From positions 124,001 to 188,000 of the forward strand of contig CANMMM010000003.1 in assembly GCA_947498935.1 (NCBI GenBank): a stretch of DNA of 64,000 bases, read 5' to 3'. A program made the translations under genes and the position numbers. This DNA is from an uncultured Aquimarina sp. (GTDB lineage: Bacteria > Bacteroidota > Bacteroidia > Flavobacteriales > Flavobacteriaceae). The notes below the pieces were generated by a model. It made no database searches. It saw only the letters and a list, made by a program, of their open reading frames with translations, and had not been told where the DNA came from. Below, one piece after another: positions 15,882 to 24,246 of the stretch (the stretch's first letter is position 1; the number at the start of each line of letters is the position of its first letter).

Positions 15882-16664
15882 CTATGCTGCAAATATATCA
15901 TTGAGTAACTTTGCCAATCGTATGCCTCCTTTTTGGAGTTGCTTGCGAACTATTGGAAACTGCTGATACATATAGCTATAACCTATTTTTTGACCTATTT
16001 CGGCAGAAGCATATACCTTTTTTGCTAACGCTCTGGTTTCTTCTACCCAATCGATTATAGTACCCTCTTGCAGTGTTTTCACTGCTATTGGGGCTAAACG
16101 ATCCGCATTGGCCGCTAGTTCTGTGTAACTCATACCATAGTAGTCGATCATATCACTATCCCATACTCTATGTAAATTACTTCCTTCTCTAAACCAACGT
16201 ACCTGAATATCATTACCTCCTTTATCTTCTCCTCTGCCCACATGTAGCGGTTGGTGTAAATCTCCGACTAGATGTACTAGCATTTTTAAATAAAATACCT
16301 TTTCTTCATGCGTCGCTTTAGTGCTTTTTAGCACTTGTACACAAGTTGTAATACCTTGTATGAGATCTCCATGTTTACTCGGTTTCTCATCACCATATTT
16401 TTTATCAAAAGGATAATTTACATAATGCCAAGGGCCGTATTTTTTATACCGATCATCACTTTTAATGTCATCTCCATACACCGAAACAAAAGCCAATCCC
16501 TGTCCGTTCAATAGACTATCAATTTGTTTTTTAGCTTCTGGGGTTAAGTAATTTTCTGCAATCTCTCCCGTTACCCGATGTCCTGTTTTACCCCAATCAT
16601 TGGCCATCCCTACACTGTATACGATACAACTCAAACATAAACTGATTAAAATGCGCATGCTCAT
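15882..16664 (-). CDS. S1/P1-type zinc-dependent nuclease, secreted
   Basis: 260 residues. The signal peptide (1-22, ending GMAN) is cut close to Trp24, whose free amino terminus is a zinc ligand in this family. The ligand set is visible: WGKTGHRVTGEIA (His29), VYGDDIKSD, GPWHYVNYPF, LVHLVGDLHQPLHVGRGEDK with GGND, and NLHRVWDSDM. It cleaves single-stranded DNA or RNA (3'-nucleotidase activity in relatives), probably in the periplasm or medium for nucleotide scavenging. A second in-frame ATG lies at 16658. Confidence 0.9.
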   Translation of the reverse strand: MSMRILISLCLSCIVYSVGMANDWGKTGHRVTGEIAENYLTPEAKKQIDSLLNGQGLAFVSVYGDDIKSDDRYKKYGPWHYVNYPFDKKYGDEKPSKHGDLIQGITTCVQVLKSTKATHEEKVFYLKMLVHLVGDLHQPLHVGRGEDKGGNDIQVRWFREGSNLHRVWDSDMIDYYGMSYTELAANADRLAPIAVKTLQEGTIIDWVEETRALAKKVYASAEIGQKIGYSYMYQQFPIVRKQLQKGGIRLAKLLNDIFAA

Positions 16665-16681
16665 CTGATTTTTTTAGGTTG

Positions 16682-16689
16682 CAAAGATA
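16682..16689 (-). promoter_or_regulatory. -7 element of the S1/P1 nuclease gene
   Basis: TATCTTTG on the minus strand, a perfect TAnnTTTG, 18 bp before the start codon. No clear -33 TTTG at 18-19 bp. Confidence 0.5.
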
Positions 16690-16814
16690 CGCAAAGGGGA
16701 TGTTAGAAATTAGTTAAAGATTTTTCACAAAAGAAAAGGTATGATATGATTTGCTGATTTTATTTTCATATATTTAGTAATTCTTTATATATGAAAATAC
16801 TCGTCATTAGATGA

Positions 16815-16855
16815 TGAAGTGATATAAACTTTTTTCAATTTGTTATAAAAAAGCT
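16815..16855 (+). repeat. Family-1 element, left-end fragment
   Basis: GAAGTGATATAAACTTTTT followed by TCAATTTGTTATAAAA matches the left arm of the family. Everything after AAAAAGC is unrelated. Confidence 0.6.
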
Positions 16856-17032
16856 TGCGTCACCTCAGCTAACAAGTCATAAAGTTTAACACCTAAATAA
16901 CCTGCCACAATTATACCTACCGAACAATCATCGCTATTTACAGAATGCGTGCTGCTATTTTTTAGGAATATGCCTAAACATCGTTACTGCACTCTATACT
17001 TGTATACCCCTTTTAAATATTAGTAATAACAT

Positions 17033-17971
17033 ATGAAAATACGCTTATTTATAGTTCTTTTTATCCTTGCTGCTACAGGTATTGCACAAGAAAAAACCGA
17101 ACAAGAATACAATGCTGCTACTGTACAAGTGAATCGATTCATTGATGGAACATTAATGACCCCATATTCTGACACACAAGTACCGCTCATTATTTTTGTA
17201 ATGGATGCTGGGATGATCAACAGAGATGGAAACGATCAATTATCCAGAAATGACACTTTTAAATCACTGGCCATCACATTAGCTAAACATGGAATCGCTA
17301 CCTATCGATATGACAAACGATTGTTTCGTATCAATGCCTTAGGCATCCATGAAAGTGCCGTTTCTATAGATCACTTTATAGAAGATACACAAGCGATCGT
17401 ACGCTATTTTGCCAAAAACAACACCTATTCCAAAATCATCCTAGCGGGTCATGGACAAGGGTCCCTCATTAGTATCAAAGCGGCTACCAATGCTCCTGTA
17501 GATGCGTTGATTTCTATTGCTGGAAATGCACAAGCGATCGATCAAATCATTATACAGCAGTTAACAAAACAAGCACCTGGGTTGGACAAAAGTGCTACTA
17601 TAGCTTTTAAAGAACTCCGAGAGCAAGGGCGTGCTACTAATTATGAACCTGCTTTGGCCTCTATTTTTGCTCATAGTATACAACCCTTTATGAAATCATG
17701 GATACAGTATACTCCATCAGAAGTTATCAAGGCATTAGACATACCTATACTTATTCTACAAGGAAATAAAGATCTACTAGTAGAAACCACAGAAGGCGAA
17801 CTATTAAAGCAAGCAGTACCTAATGCTACCTACATGCTTATACCCGATATGAACCACATACTCAGAGAGATCAAAGGAAACCGATTGGAAAATCATAAGT
17901 CCTATAACGAACACTGGCGCAAAATTATGCCAGAAGTTATCGATAGTATTGTTAAATTTGTTCACTCATAA
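17033..17971 (+). CDS. Secreted alpha/beta-hydrolase-fold protein with altered nucleophile
   Basis: 312 residues. Signal peptide 1-18 (FILAATGIAQ). The fold of the serine aminopeptidase/esterase group is recognisable: VPLIIFVMDAG, HGIATYRYDKRLF, KIILAGHGQGSLISI, IPILILQGNKDLLV (Asp247) and PDMNHIL (His275). The nucleophile elbow, normally GHSxGS, reads GHGQGS here: codon 141 is GGA (Gly) where the catalytic Ser should be. Asp and His remain. It is either a pseudo-enzyme, an enzyme using another residue (Ser144 is three positions on), or a recent loss. It is a single gene, 57 bp before the HAD gene on the same strand. Confidence 0.8.
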   Translation: MKIRLFIVLFILAATGIAQEKTEQEYNAATVQVNRFIDGTLMTPYSDTQVPLIIFVMDAGMINRDGNDQLSRNDTFKSLAITLAKHGIATYRYDKRLFRINALGIHESAVSIDHFIEDTQAIVRYFAKNNTYSKIILAGHGQGSLISIKAATNAPVDALISIAGNAQAIDQIIIQQLTKQAPGLDKSATIAFKELREQGRATNYEPALASIFAHSIQPFMKSWIQYTPSEVIKALDIPILILQGNKDLLVETTEGELLKQAVPNATYMLIPDMNHILREIKGNRLENHKSYNEHWRKIMPEVIDSIVKFVHS

Positions 17972-18028
17972 GTAGTATATTCATGCTGAATATGTTACCA
18001 AACTGTAACCACAAGAAAAAAATACCGC

Positions 18029-18832
18029 ATGCCACACCACATTGTATTCTCTGATATCGACGGAACATTACTAAATCCTGAAAGAGAATTATCCGAAGCG
18101 ACCATTACCCAAGTACAACGTATCAAAGATACAGTACCTGTGATTCTTATTTCTTCTCGTATGCCAAGTGCTATGACACACCTACAAAAAGAACTAGGTA
18201 TTACAGAACAACCTATTATATGCTACAATGGAGGACTTATTTTAGTAAATCAGCAACCTGTACATTCTACTGCAATTCCTTTATCTATTGTAGCGGCATT
18301 ACATGAGTTTACTAAAGAGACTCCTTTTCATGTCAGCTTGTATAATAATGATGATTGGTATGTGCCTAGCATGGATTTCTGGGCTAATCGAGAAATGCAA
18401 AATACTAAAGTAACCCCTGTAGTCAAAGCCACAGACGAGGTAATAGCACTATGGGAAACCGAAGATAAAGGAGCACATAAAATTATGTGCATGGGAGAAG
18501 AAGCGTATATTGATAAAGCTTTTGCTTTTTTAGAATCTAATTATGGTGATCAATTACACTTGTACAGATCAAAACCAACATATATAGAAGTAGCCCATAA
18601 AGACATCTCTAAACTCACGGCCATCGAACAGTTATTAGACACTCATTTTCATATAGATATTAAAGATGCAGTGGCTTTTGGTGATAATTATAATGATATC
18701 GCTATGCTCAAAGCTGTAGGAACAGGGGTTGCTGTTGCCAATGCAAAACCTGAAACCTTAGAAATTGCTGACGTAATTACTGCTGCTGGAAAAGAAGACG
18801 GAGTTGCTATCTATATAAAAAACAATATCTAA
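18029..18832 (+). CDS. Cof-type HAD-IIB phosphatase
   Basis: 267 residues, cytoplasmic. Motif I FSDIDGTLLNPE, motif II ILISSRMPSAM, a Lys-containing motif III region (KDISKLTAIEQLL) and motif IV AFGDNYNDIAML are all present. The large C2 cap lies between residues about 80 and 190. Such enzymes hydrolyse sugar phosphates, FMN or similar metabolites; the substrate cannot be told from sequence. It is followed 5 bp later by the M61 peptidase gene, so the two are co-transcribed. Confidence 0.9.
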   Translation: MPHHIVFSDIDGTLLNPERELSEATITQVQRIKDTVPVILISSRMPSAMTHLQKELGITEQPIICYNGGLILVNQQPVHSTAIPLSIVAALHEFTKETPFHVSLYNNDDWYVPSMDFWANREMQNTKVTPVVKATDEVIALWETEDKGAHKIMCMGEEAYIDKAFAFLESNYGDQLHLYRSKPTYIEVAHKDISKLTAIEQLLDTHFHIDIKDAVAFGDNYNDIAMLKAVGTGVAVANAKPETLEIADVITAAGKEDGVAIYIKNNI

Positions 18833-18837
18833 AGCCT

Positions 18838-20751
18838 GTGACATCCAAGAAGCATCGCATGGGTATAGTTACACTACTATGCCTCTTATTAATTTTAGTA
18901 ACTATAGTAAGTTGTACCGCTACTGTAGCACCTACACGTATGGCTGCTACACGCACGAATGCGCTGCCTACCTACACCACTCCAATCGATGTAACGATCG
19001 ATCTAGTAAATGTACAAAACGATAAAGTAAAAGTGACAATCCATATCGATAGCATCGATATGGATACTGTACATTACTACATTCCTAAGATTGTTCCTGG
19101 AACTTATCAAAACAATGATTACGGGGATTATATCGAACAGTTTACAGCATTGGATCTACAGGGGAATACACTTGCCACGCATAAACATGGTAAAAACCAA
19201 TGGGGCATCCAAAATGCACGTCAATTGCACTCCATTACTTACTGGGTGAATGATACTTTTGATACAGAGGATACGCATCAAATCTTTTCTCCTACTGGAA
19301 CGAATATAGAAAAAGGTCAAAATTTCATTCTTAATTTATATGCGTTTATTGGGTATTTTGACAAGATGAAAGAAAGAGCATATACTTTACATGTCATACA
19401 TCCACCACATTTGGAGGCTGCCACCTCGGCAGAAGAATTACCGTCTACTAATGAAACAGATCGGTTTAGTTTTAGCAGATATGCTGCTGTAACGGATGCA
19501 CCTATTATGTATACCGCCCCTGAAAACAAAGCGTCTTTTAATATCAATGAGGTAGAGGTACTACTCAGCATTTATTCTCCAAACAACATCCACAAGGTAA
19601 GTAACTTATTACCGCAGATGGAACGGATGATTCGTGCCCAAAAAAACTTTTTAGGCAGTATAAACGCTACAAAAAAATACAGTGTTCTCGTATATCTATC
19701 TAGTGCTACACAAGGGCATGCCAGAGGATTTGGCGCTTTAGAACACAATACCTCTACTGTGGTCGTGCTACCTGAATCTCTTCCGCTAGAACGACTTAAT
19801 GAATCATTAACCGATGTCGTATCCCATGAATTTTTTCATATCGTTACACCGCTGAATATCCACTCTGAAGAGATTCATAATTTTGATTACAACAATCCTA
19901 AAATGTCAAAACACTTATGGTTATATGAAGGGACTACAGAATACTTTTCGATGCTCTTTCAGATCCATCAAGGATTGATTTCTAAAGAAGAATTTTTTAA
20001 TCGTATTTTAGACAAAATTAATGACACTAAGCACTATGATGATACAATGTCGTTTACCGAAATGAGTGAACACATTCTTGTGGCTCCTTATCACAAAAAC
20101 TACCCTAATGTATATGAAAAAGGCGCCTTAATTTCTATGTGTATTGACATTATTATTAGAGAACAGACCTACAGTACATCTGGGATCGTAGATCTTATAC
20201 ACCAACTGTCTAAAACTTTTGGAGCTGAGAATCCTTTTAAGGATGATGAACTAATTCAACATATCAGAAGTATGTCGTACCCATCTGTTGCTGATTTTCT
20301 AGAAACTCATGTCGTAGGAAACACTCCTATTGACTATATGTTTTATTTACATAAGGCTGGAGTAGGCTACGGAATGAAAGAGATCCCTTCTCAATATTTT
20401 TTAGATTTACAAGAACCACTAATCAAAGGATCTGAAAGCACTAATGAAATCGTTTTTACATCTGGAGTTGCTAATCACAATTTCTTATCGAAAGCAGGGA
20501 TCAAAGGAGGCGATATTCTGCTGAGCATTAATGACAAAAAATACACTATTAAAAACATCTATGACTTGTTTGGGGATTCTAAAAAATGGCGTATTGGAGA
20601 CACTGTACTCTTTACCTACAAACGAGCAGAAAAAATACTAACAACTAAGGTCTCTGTGATTGAACCTAAGATACAACAGAAATGCCTACATGAATTACCA
20701 AATCCAACCGATACACAAACAAGTATCCTAAAAGGATGGATCAATGACTAA
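18838..20751 (+). CDS. M61-family (glycyl aminopeptidase-type) metallopeptidase with PDZ domain, lipoprotein
   Basis: Up to 637 residues. A GTG at 18838 is 5 bp after the HAD gene; an inner ATG at 18859 (MGIVTLLCLLL) would also keep the lipobox VTIVSC (Cys26 from the GTG). The N-terminal beta-sandwich region (about 50-230) carries HYYIPKIVPGTYQNNDYGDY, typical of M61. The catalytic motif is SHEFFHIVTPLNIHS (His330, Glu331, His334) with Glu364 in YEGTTEYF. Residues about 535-620 form a PDZ domain (AGIKGGDILLSIN). It removes N-terminal residues, Gly or Ala in characterised relatives. The two start codons cannot be separated by sequence alone. Confidence 0.9.
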   Translation: MTSKKHRMGIVTLLCLLLILVTIVSCTATVAPTRMAATRTNALPTYTTPIDVTIDLVNVQNDKVKVTIHIDSIDMDTVHYYIPKIVPGTYQNNDYGDYIEQFTALDLQGNTLATHKHGKNQWGIQNARQLHSITYWVNDTFDTEDTHQIFSPTGTNIEKGQNFILNLYAFIGYFDKMKERAYTLHVIHPPHLEAATSAEELPSTNETDRFSFSRYAAVTDAPIMYTAPENKASFNINEVEVLLSIYSPNNIHKVSNLLPQMERMIRAQKNFLGSINATKKYSVLVYLSSATQGHARGFGALEHNTSTVVVLPESLPLERLNESLTDVVSHEFFHIVTPLNIHSEEIHNFDYNNPKMSKHLWLYEGTTEYFSMLFQIHQGLISKEEFFNRILDKINDTKHYDDTMSFTEMSEHILVAPYHKNYPNVYEKGALISMCIDIIIREQTYSTSGIVDLIHQLSKTFGAENPFKDDELIQHIRSMSYPSVADFLETHVVGNTPIDYMFYLHKAGVGYGMKEIPSQYFLDLQEPLIKGSESTNEIVFTSGVANHNFLSKAGIKGGDILLSINDKKYTIKNIYDLFGDSKKWRIGDTVLFTYKRAEKILTTKVSVIEPKIQQKCLHELPNPTDTQTSILKGWIND

Positions 20752-20836
20752 TTTTTGTTTCTAAAGAATCTCCTGCTAGTTTTTAAAAGCAAATTATAGC
20801 ATATTTGCATTCTCTTATTAAATTATATTATACTAA

Positions 20837-21562
20837 ATGCGTTATTTTTCTATCATCTTATGTACCATCGCTGTAATTGCTAGCTGTAGCCCTACTCCTA
20901 AAAAGAAAGGCAACGTTACTATCAGTGGAAATATCAAAGGATTAAAAAAAGGAACTTTGTACTTACAAAAAGTGCAAGATACTACTCTAGTTACAGTAGA
21001 TTCTCTAGTACTTAATGGAAGTGCTGACTTTCTTTTTTACACTCAGGTGATCGAACCCGAAATCCATTACCTCTATTTAGATAAAGATGACGGTACAGCG
21101 TATAATGATCGTATCGATTTTTTTGCTGAGCCAGGGGATATCACTATTTACACTTCTGTAAATGATTTTGAAAATGATGTGGTAATCAGCGGAGGGGTTA
21201 ATCAAACCAAACTAACCGAGTTTAAACAGATGAATGTACAATTTAGTGTACAAAACCTACGATTACTCAAAGAAGATCATGAAGCTAGAAAACAAAATGA
21301 CCAAGAGCGCTTGTTACGCAATGAAAAGGAATACCAAAGCCTTTTAAGACGTAAATATTTGTACACGATTAATTTTGCGATAACGAATAAGGAATTTGCT
21401 GTAGCTCCTTATATAACACTCCATGAGGTTATGGATGCAAACACAAAATACTTAGATTCTTTGGCTAATTCACTGACTCCACAGATTAAAAAATCTAAAT
21501 ATGGACAGCAATTTATCCAACAGCTACAAAAACAAAAAACAGACCTGATCGCAAAGGAATAA
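20837..21562 (+). CDS. DUF4369-domain lipoprotein
   Basis: 241 residues. Lipobox VIASC (Cys17). Residues about 27-130 match the DUF4369 pattern (VTISGNIKGLKKGTLYLQKV, DSLVLNGSADFLF, IDFFAEPGDITIYTS) that normally precedes a TlpA-like thioredoxin domain in Bacteroidota. The C-terminal part is helical and contains no CxxC, so the thioredoxin half is absent. Some members of the family are naturally this short. A strong terminator follows at 21606. The function is unknown; an envelope role is likely. Confidence 0.8.
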   Translation: MRYFSIILCTIAVIASCSPTPKKKGNVTISGNIKGLKKGTLYLQKVQDTTLVTVDSLVLNGSADFLFYTQVIEPEIHYLYLDKDDGTAYNDRIDFFAEPGDITIYTSVNDFENDVVISGGVNQTKLTEFKQMNVQFSVQNLRLLKEDHEARKQNDQERLLRNEKEYQSLLRRKYLYTINFAITNKEFAVAPYITLHEVMDANTKYLDSLANSLTPQIKKSKYGQQFIQQLQKQKTDLIAKE

Positions 21563-21605
21563 GTACCCTATCTTATATAGCTTACTTCCCTTACTACAGC
21601 ATAAC

Positions 21606-21646
21606 ATCTAGTATACACATTGAACGTGTATACTAGATATTTTTTA
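21606..21646 (+). terminator. Intrinsic terminator
   Basis: ATCTAGTATACAC (21606-21618) and GTGTATACTAGAT (21626-21638) form a perfect 13-bp stem followed by ATTTTTT. Confidence 0.88.
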
Positions 21647-21778
21647 TGTGATATAGATTCTCCTCTATTTTAAGATTAACTAGTTTTTTTTGTGTAGCCG
21701 CAACAATTGGTATCGATCACTTTTGATCTTGATCCATCCCTAATTTGGGGTCTCTTTTTACGAAAATATAAGGTATAA

Positions 21779-21811
21779 AAAAGCCCGATTTCCTAGTGAA
21801 ATCGGGCTTTT
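21779..21811 (-). terminator. Intrinsic terminator downstream of tRNA-Thr
   Basis: AAAAGCCCGATTTC and GAAATCGGGCTTTT form a perfect 14-bp stem with a 5-nt loop. On the minus strand a T-run follows. It is 11 bp past the tRNA 3' end. Confidence 0.88.
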
Positions 21812-21821
21812 AGCACTTTAG

Positions 21822-21895
21822 AGCCGATAGAGGGACTCGAACCCACGACCTGCTGATTACAAATCAGCTGCTCTAGCCAGCTGAGCTATATCGGC
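21822..21895 (-). tRNA. tRNA-Thr (anticodon UGU)
   Basis: Cloverleaf with acceptor GCCGATA, D-arm GCTCAGCTGGCTAGAGC, anticodon stem CTGAT / ATCAG with loop TTGTAA (anticodon TGT), and T-arm GTGGGTTCGAGTCCCT. CCA is not encoded. The same sequence occurs at 51464-51537. Confidence 0.95.
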
Positions 21896-21905
21896 AAAGC
21901 GGATG

Positions 21906-21936
21906 CAAATATAAGAGCTATCATTATATTTGCAAA
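21906..21936 (-). promoter_or_regulatory. Promoter of tRNA-Thr
   Basis: TTTG (21933-21936), 19 bp, then TATATTTG (21906-21913) on the minus strand: full match to the Bacteroidota TTTG/TAnnTTTG promoter, ending 10 bp before the tRNA. Confidence 0.8.
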
Positions 21937-21952
21937 ATAATTTTAAAAAAAA

Positions 21953-22219
21953 TTACAACGAATTTACTTTTTCTATTAATTCGATGGCTTTCGCTTCTAA
22001 ATCTTTGCGGATGGACTTAAAATGAGCTGCTGGTTTTTCGATCTTACGCTCACTTACTCTAGCCATAAATGTATCGAAAGATGCGATAGCATCGTCGATA
22101 ATGGCTTCTCCTGCCTTTGCATCTTTATCTGGGTTACTGGCTTCCCATACGTATACTTCTTCTATGATATCACCTAATACGTAGTTGATGTCTTTCTTTA
22201 AATCTCTCTTGTTTGCCAT
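21953..22219 (-). CDS. Conserved hypothetical helical protein
   Basis: 88 residues, entirely helical and charged (MANKRDLKKDINYVLGDIIE ... AHFKSIRKDLEAKAIELIEK), with no signal peptide. I recognise it only as a small protein common in Bacteroidota genomes; its role is not known to me. The start ATG is preceded by an A-rich leader without a Shine-Dalgarno. It ends about 15 bp before the tRNA-Thr promoter. Confidence 0.7.
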   Translation of the reverse strand: MANKRDLKKDINYVLGDIIEEVYVWEASNPDKDAKAGEAIIDDAIASFDTFMARVSERKIEKPAAHFKSIRKDLEAKAIELIEKVNSL

Positions 22220-22288
22220 AATAGTTATTTTTCTACAAAAGTAATTTTTTAAATGAGGAATCTGCTATTTTCTATTGCTTAAAATATA

Positions 22289-22450
22289 GAAGTGGTTTAA
22301 ACTTTTTGCAATTTGCTATAAACACGATCTTTTGCACCTAAATTTTGTAATTTTTGAGTTCCGTAACGCTGCCATGCAACAAAAAAATTACTGCATTTGG
22401 TCACAAAATCTTACGATGTTCGCTAAAATCGAAAAAGTCTAAACCACTTC
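22289..22450 (+). repeat. Family-1 palindromic element (MITE-like), full length
   Basis: 162 bp with ends GAAGTGGTTTAAACTTTTT and AAAAAGTCTAAACCACTTC. It is flanked by a perfect 3-bp direct repeat ATA (22286-22288 and 22451-22453). A second, degenerate family-1 arm begins immediately after the right-hand ATA. Confidence 0.9.
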
Positions 22451-22453
22451 ATA

Positions 22454-22503
22454 GAAATAGTATACACTTTTTTATAATTAGCTATAAAAACAATCTTATC
22501 TCT
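22454..22503 (+). repeat. Degenerate family-1 left arm next to a full copy
   Basis: GAAATAGTATACACTTTTT followed by TATAATTAGCTATAAAAAC and AATCTTATC aligns with the left arm of the full copy at 22289. It shares the flanking ATA with it. Confidence 0.55.
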
Positions 22504-22554
22504 TTGTATGGAATCCTATTACGAAGAATCGTTACAATTCACTAATCAATGCTA

Positions 22555-22642
22555 TGCGTTAGGGATAGTAGCGGCATCCTTTTGGTAGCACCATAGTGCT
22601 GCCAAAAGATATAGCGGATAGCCCGACCCTTGGGGAACGCCC
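22555..22642 (-). repeat. Family-2 intergenic element
   Basis: Ends TGCGTTAGGGATAGTAGCGG and GCCCGACCCTTGGGGAACGC. The middle is an internal hairpin (CTTTTGGTAGCACC / GTGCTGCCAAAAG) different from most copies. It ends 13 bp from the manA stop codon. Confidence 0.8.
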
Positions 22643-22655
22643 TACTAAAAACCTC

Positions 22656-23633
22656 TTAGATATATACTTGTAGTAACTTAGCTTCTACTGCTTGAATGGT
22701 GATTTCTGATATACTTGCTGGGACCAAAAAGGTTTCTCCACATTGAATATCGATGGAATTGGCTACACATGTTACCTGCGCACTGCCTGCTACACACATA
22801 TAGATCACAAAAGAATCTAACGCTGTATGATTGAGGCGTACGGTTTCTGTAACTTCTATAACATTGGTTATAAAATGGGTACAGTTCACTAAATCAGCAG
22901 GATGATTGGGCTGTAGGGTATATGGTACTTTATAGGGAGTGGTATTTTCGAAATCAATGGCTTCTGCGGCGTCTTGCTGATGCAGCTCTCTATAATTCCC
23001 TTGCTTATCTGTACGATCCCAGTCATATACTCTATAGGTTATGTCTGAGGTTTGCTGAATTTCTGCTAGTAAAACACCTTTTCCAATCGCATGAATTAAA
23101 CCTGAGTAGACAAAAAATGTATCTCCACTGCTCACGGGTTCGTAATGCAAGATATCCTTGATCGTTTTTTCTGCGACATGCTGCTCATAGAGAGGTCTGT
23201 CTACCTGCTGATTAAATCCTATAATGATATTGGCTTCTGGTTCTGCTTGTACCACATACCACATCTCTGTTTTACCGAGTGAATTATGTTTTCGTTTGGC
23301 AATGGTATCACCAGGATGCAATTGTACCGATAGGTCTTCTTTGGCATCTATAAATTTAATCAACAACGGAAATTGATTACCAAATCGCTGGTAATTCTTG
23401 TGGCCTAATAAGGCTTCTTTATAATTAGTGAGCAAAGTACGTAATGATGCTCCTGCGAGTGCCCCATTCTGTACGATAGAACAGTTGTGCTCTACATCGC
23501 TAATCTCCCAACTTTCGCCTACAGCGTCTCCTGCTGCTGTTTTTTGTAAGAGCGTATGCAGCTTGGTACCGCCCCATATTTTTTCTTTTAGTATCGGGGT
23601 AAACTTTAGAATATATAATGGATCGCTATGCAT
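22656..23633 (-). CDS. manA: Type I mannose-6-phosphate isomerase
   Basis: 325 residues, the short bacterial class-I length. Zinc-site and active-site segments are visible: LSVQLHPGD, GKTEMWYVV, VYSGLIHAIGKGVLLAEIQQ, and DITYRVYDW. The N-terminal IWGGTKL and ESWEISD are also typical. It interconverts mannose-6-phosphate and fructose-6-phosphate, feeding GDP-mannose for polysaccharides. The queD and idi genes are upstream on the same strand but separated by a strong hairpin (23674-23728). Confidence 0.9.
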   Translation of the reverse strand: MHSDPLYILKFTPILKEKIWGGTKLHTLLQKTAAGDAVGESWEISDVEHNCSIVQNGALAGASLRTLLTNYKEALLGHKNYQRFGNQFPLLIKFIDAKEDLSVQLHPGDTIAKRKHNSLGKTEMWYVVQAEPEANIIIGFNQQVDRPLYEQHVAEKTIKDILHYEPVSSGDTFFVYSGLIHAIGKGVLLAEIQQTSDITYRVYDWDRTDKQGNYRELHQQDAAEAIDFENTTPYKVPYTLQPNHPADLVNCTHFITNVIEVTETVRLNHTALDSFVIYMCVAGSAQVTCVANSIDIQCGETFLVPASISEITIQAVEAKLLQVYI

Positions 23634-23673
23634 GGTAGAGGTATTGAAGTGATAAAGTCACTGGCTTATGATT

Positions 23674-23728
23674 TTTAGAAATTACTTCTTATATGCATCA
23701 AATGACTGTTATAGAAGTAATTTCTAAA
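23674..23728. terminator. Long perfect hairpin between queD and manA
   Basis: TTTAGAAATTACTTCT (23674-23689) and AGAAGTAATTTCTAAA (23713-23728) are perfectly complementary over 16 bp with a 23-nt loop. There is no long T-run, so termination is only one possibility; processing or a repeat remnant are others. Confidence 0.5.
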
Positions 23729-23770
23729 TATACTCCTAACTAGTAGATGGACACATCTGTTCTTTTTATT

Positions 23771-24181
23771 TTATGTTCCGGTATAGATAACATAATTACG
23801 TGGCGTTTCGTATAAAGTTACTTCAATTTCATACTTTACTTCGATGCGTTTGCGCAATCTATTCCAGATAACAAATGCTATATTTTCTGCTGTTGGGTTT
23901 AGTGTTTTAAATTCTTCTACCTCTTCATTCAGATTTTTATGATCGAAAGGATTTTCCACTTCTTCTTTGATATACTGCTTTAAAATCTTAAGATCAATCA
24001 AATAGCCTGTTTCTGGATCTACATCACCAATGACTGCTACGATCAACTCATAATTATGTCCGTGGTAATGGGAGTTACTACATTTACCAAATACCTGAAT
24101 GTTTCTTTCTTCGCTCCAATCTTTTCTGTACAATCGATGGGCTGCATTAAAATGAGCTTTTCTACAAGCTTTTATTCTCAT
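23771..24181 (-). CDS. queD: 6-pyruvoyl/6-carboxy-tetrahydropterin synthase family protein
   Basis: 136 residues. Zinc ligands His15 (FNAAHRL), His40 and His42 (SHYHGHNYEL) are present, with Cys34 in GKCSNSHYHGH as the catalytic thiol. DPETGYLIDLKILK and PFDHKNLNE are further family blocks, and the end ETPRNYVIY supplies the pterin-binding Glu. In bacteria the usual role is QueD, making 6-carboxy-tetrahydropterin for queuosine. No other queuosine gene is in the window, so a pterin-related role is not excluded. Confidence 0.85.
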   Translation of the reverse strand: MRIKACRKAHFNAAHRLYRKDWSEERNIQVFGKCSNSHYHGHNYELIVAVIGDVDPETGYLIDLKILKQYIKEEVENPFDHKNLNEEVEEFKTLNPTAENIAFVIWNRLRKRIEVKYEIEVTLYETPRNYVIYTGT

Positions 24182-24246
24182 CTGTTCTTCTTTTTTGTGT
24201 GAATGGTTTGCTATAACTAATAGTATGCATATACAATTACGATTGT

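Larger units (their letters stand above)
16665..17032. other. Divergent intergenic region
   Basis: 368 bp between the nuclease and hydrolase genes. It contains the inverted repeat ATTTTCATATAT (16762-16773) / ATATATGAAAAT (16787-16798) and a family-1 left-end fragment at 16815. No gene is seen. Confidence 0.5.

Noticed and set aside
21822-21895. tRNA-Thr as an attachment site for an integrated element
   Set aside because: The identical copy at 51464 has its own promoter and no integrase or tRNA-end repeat lies next to either; the region between is housekeeping in large part.
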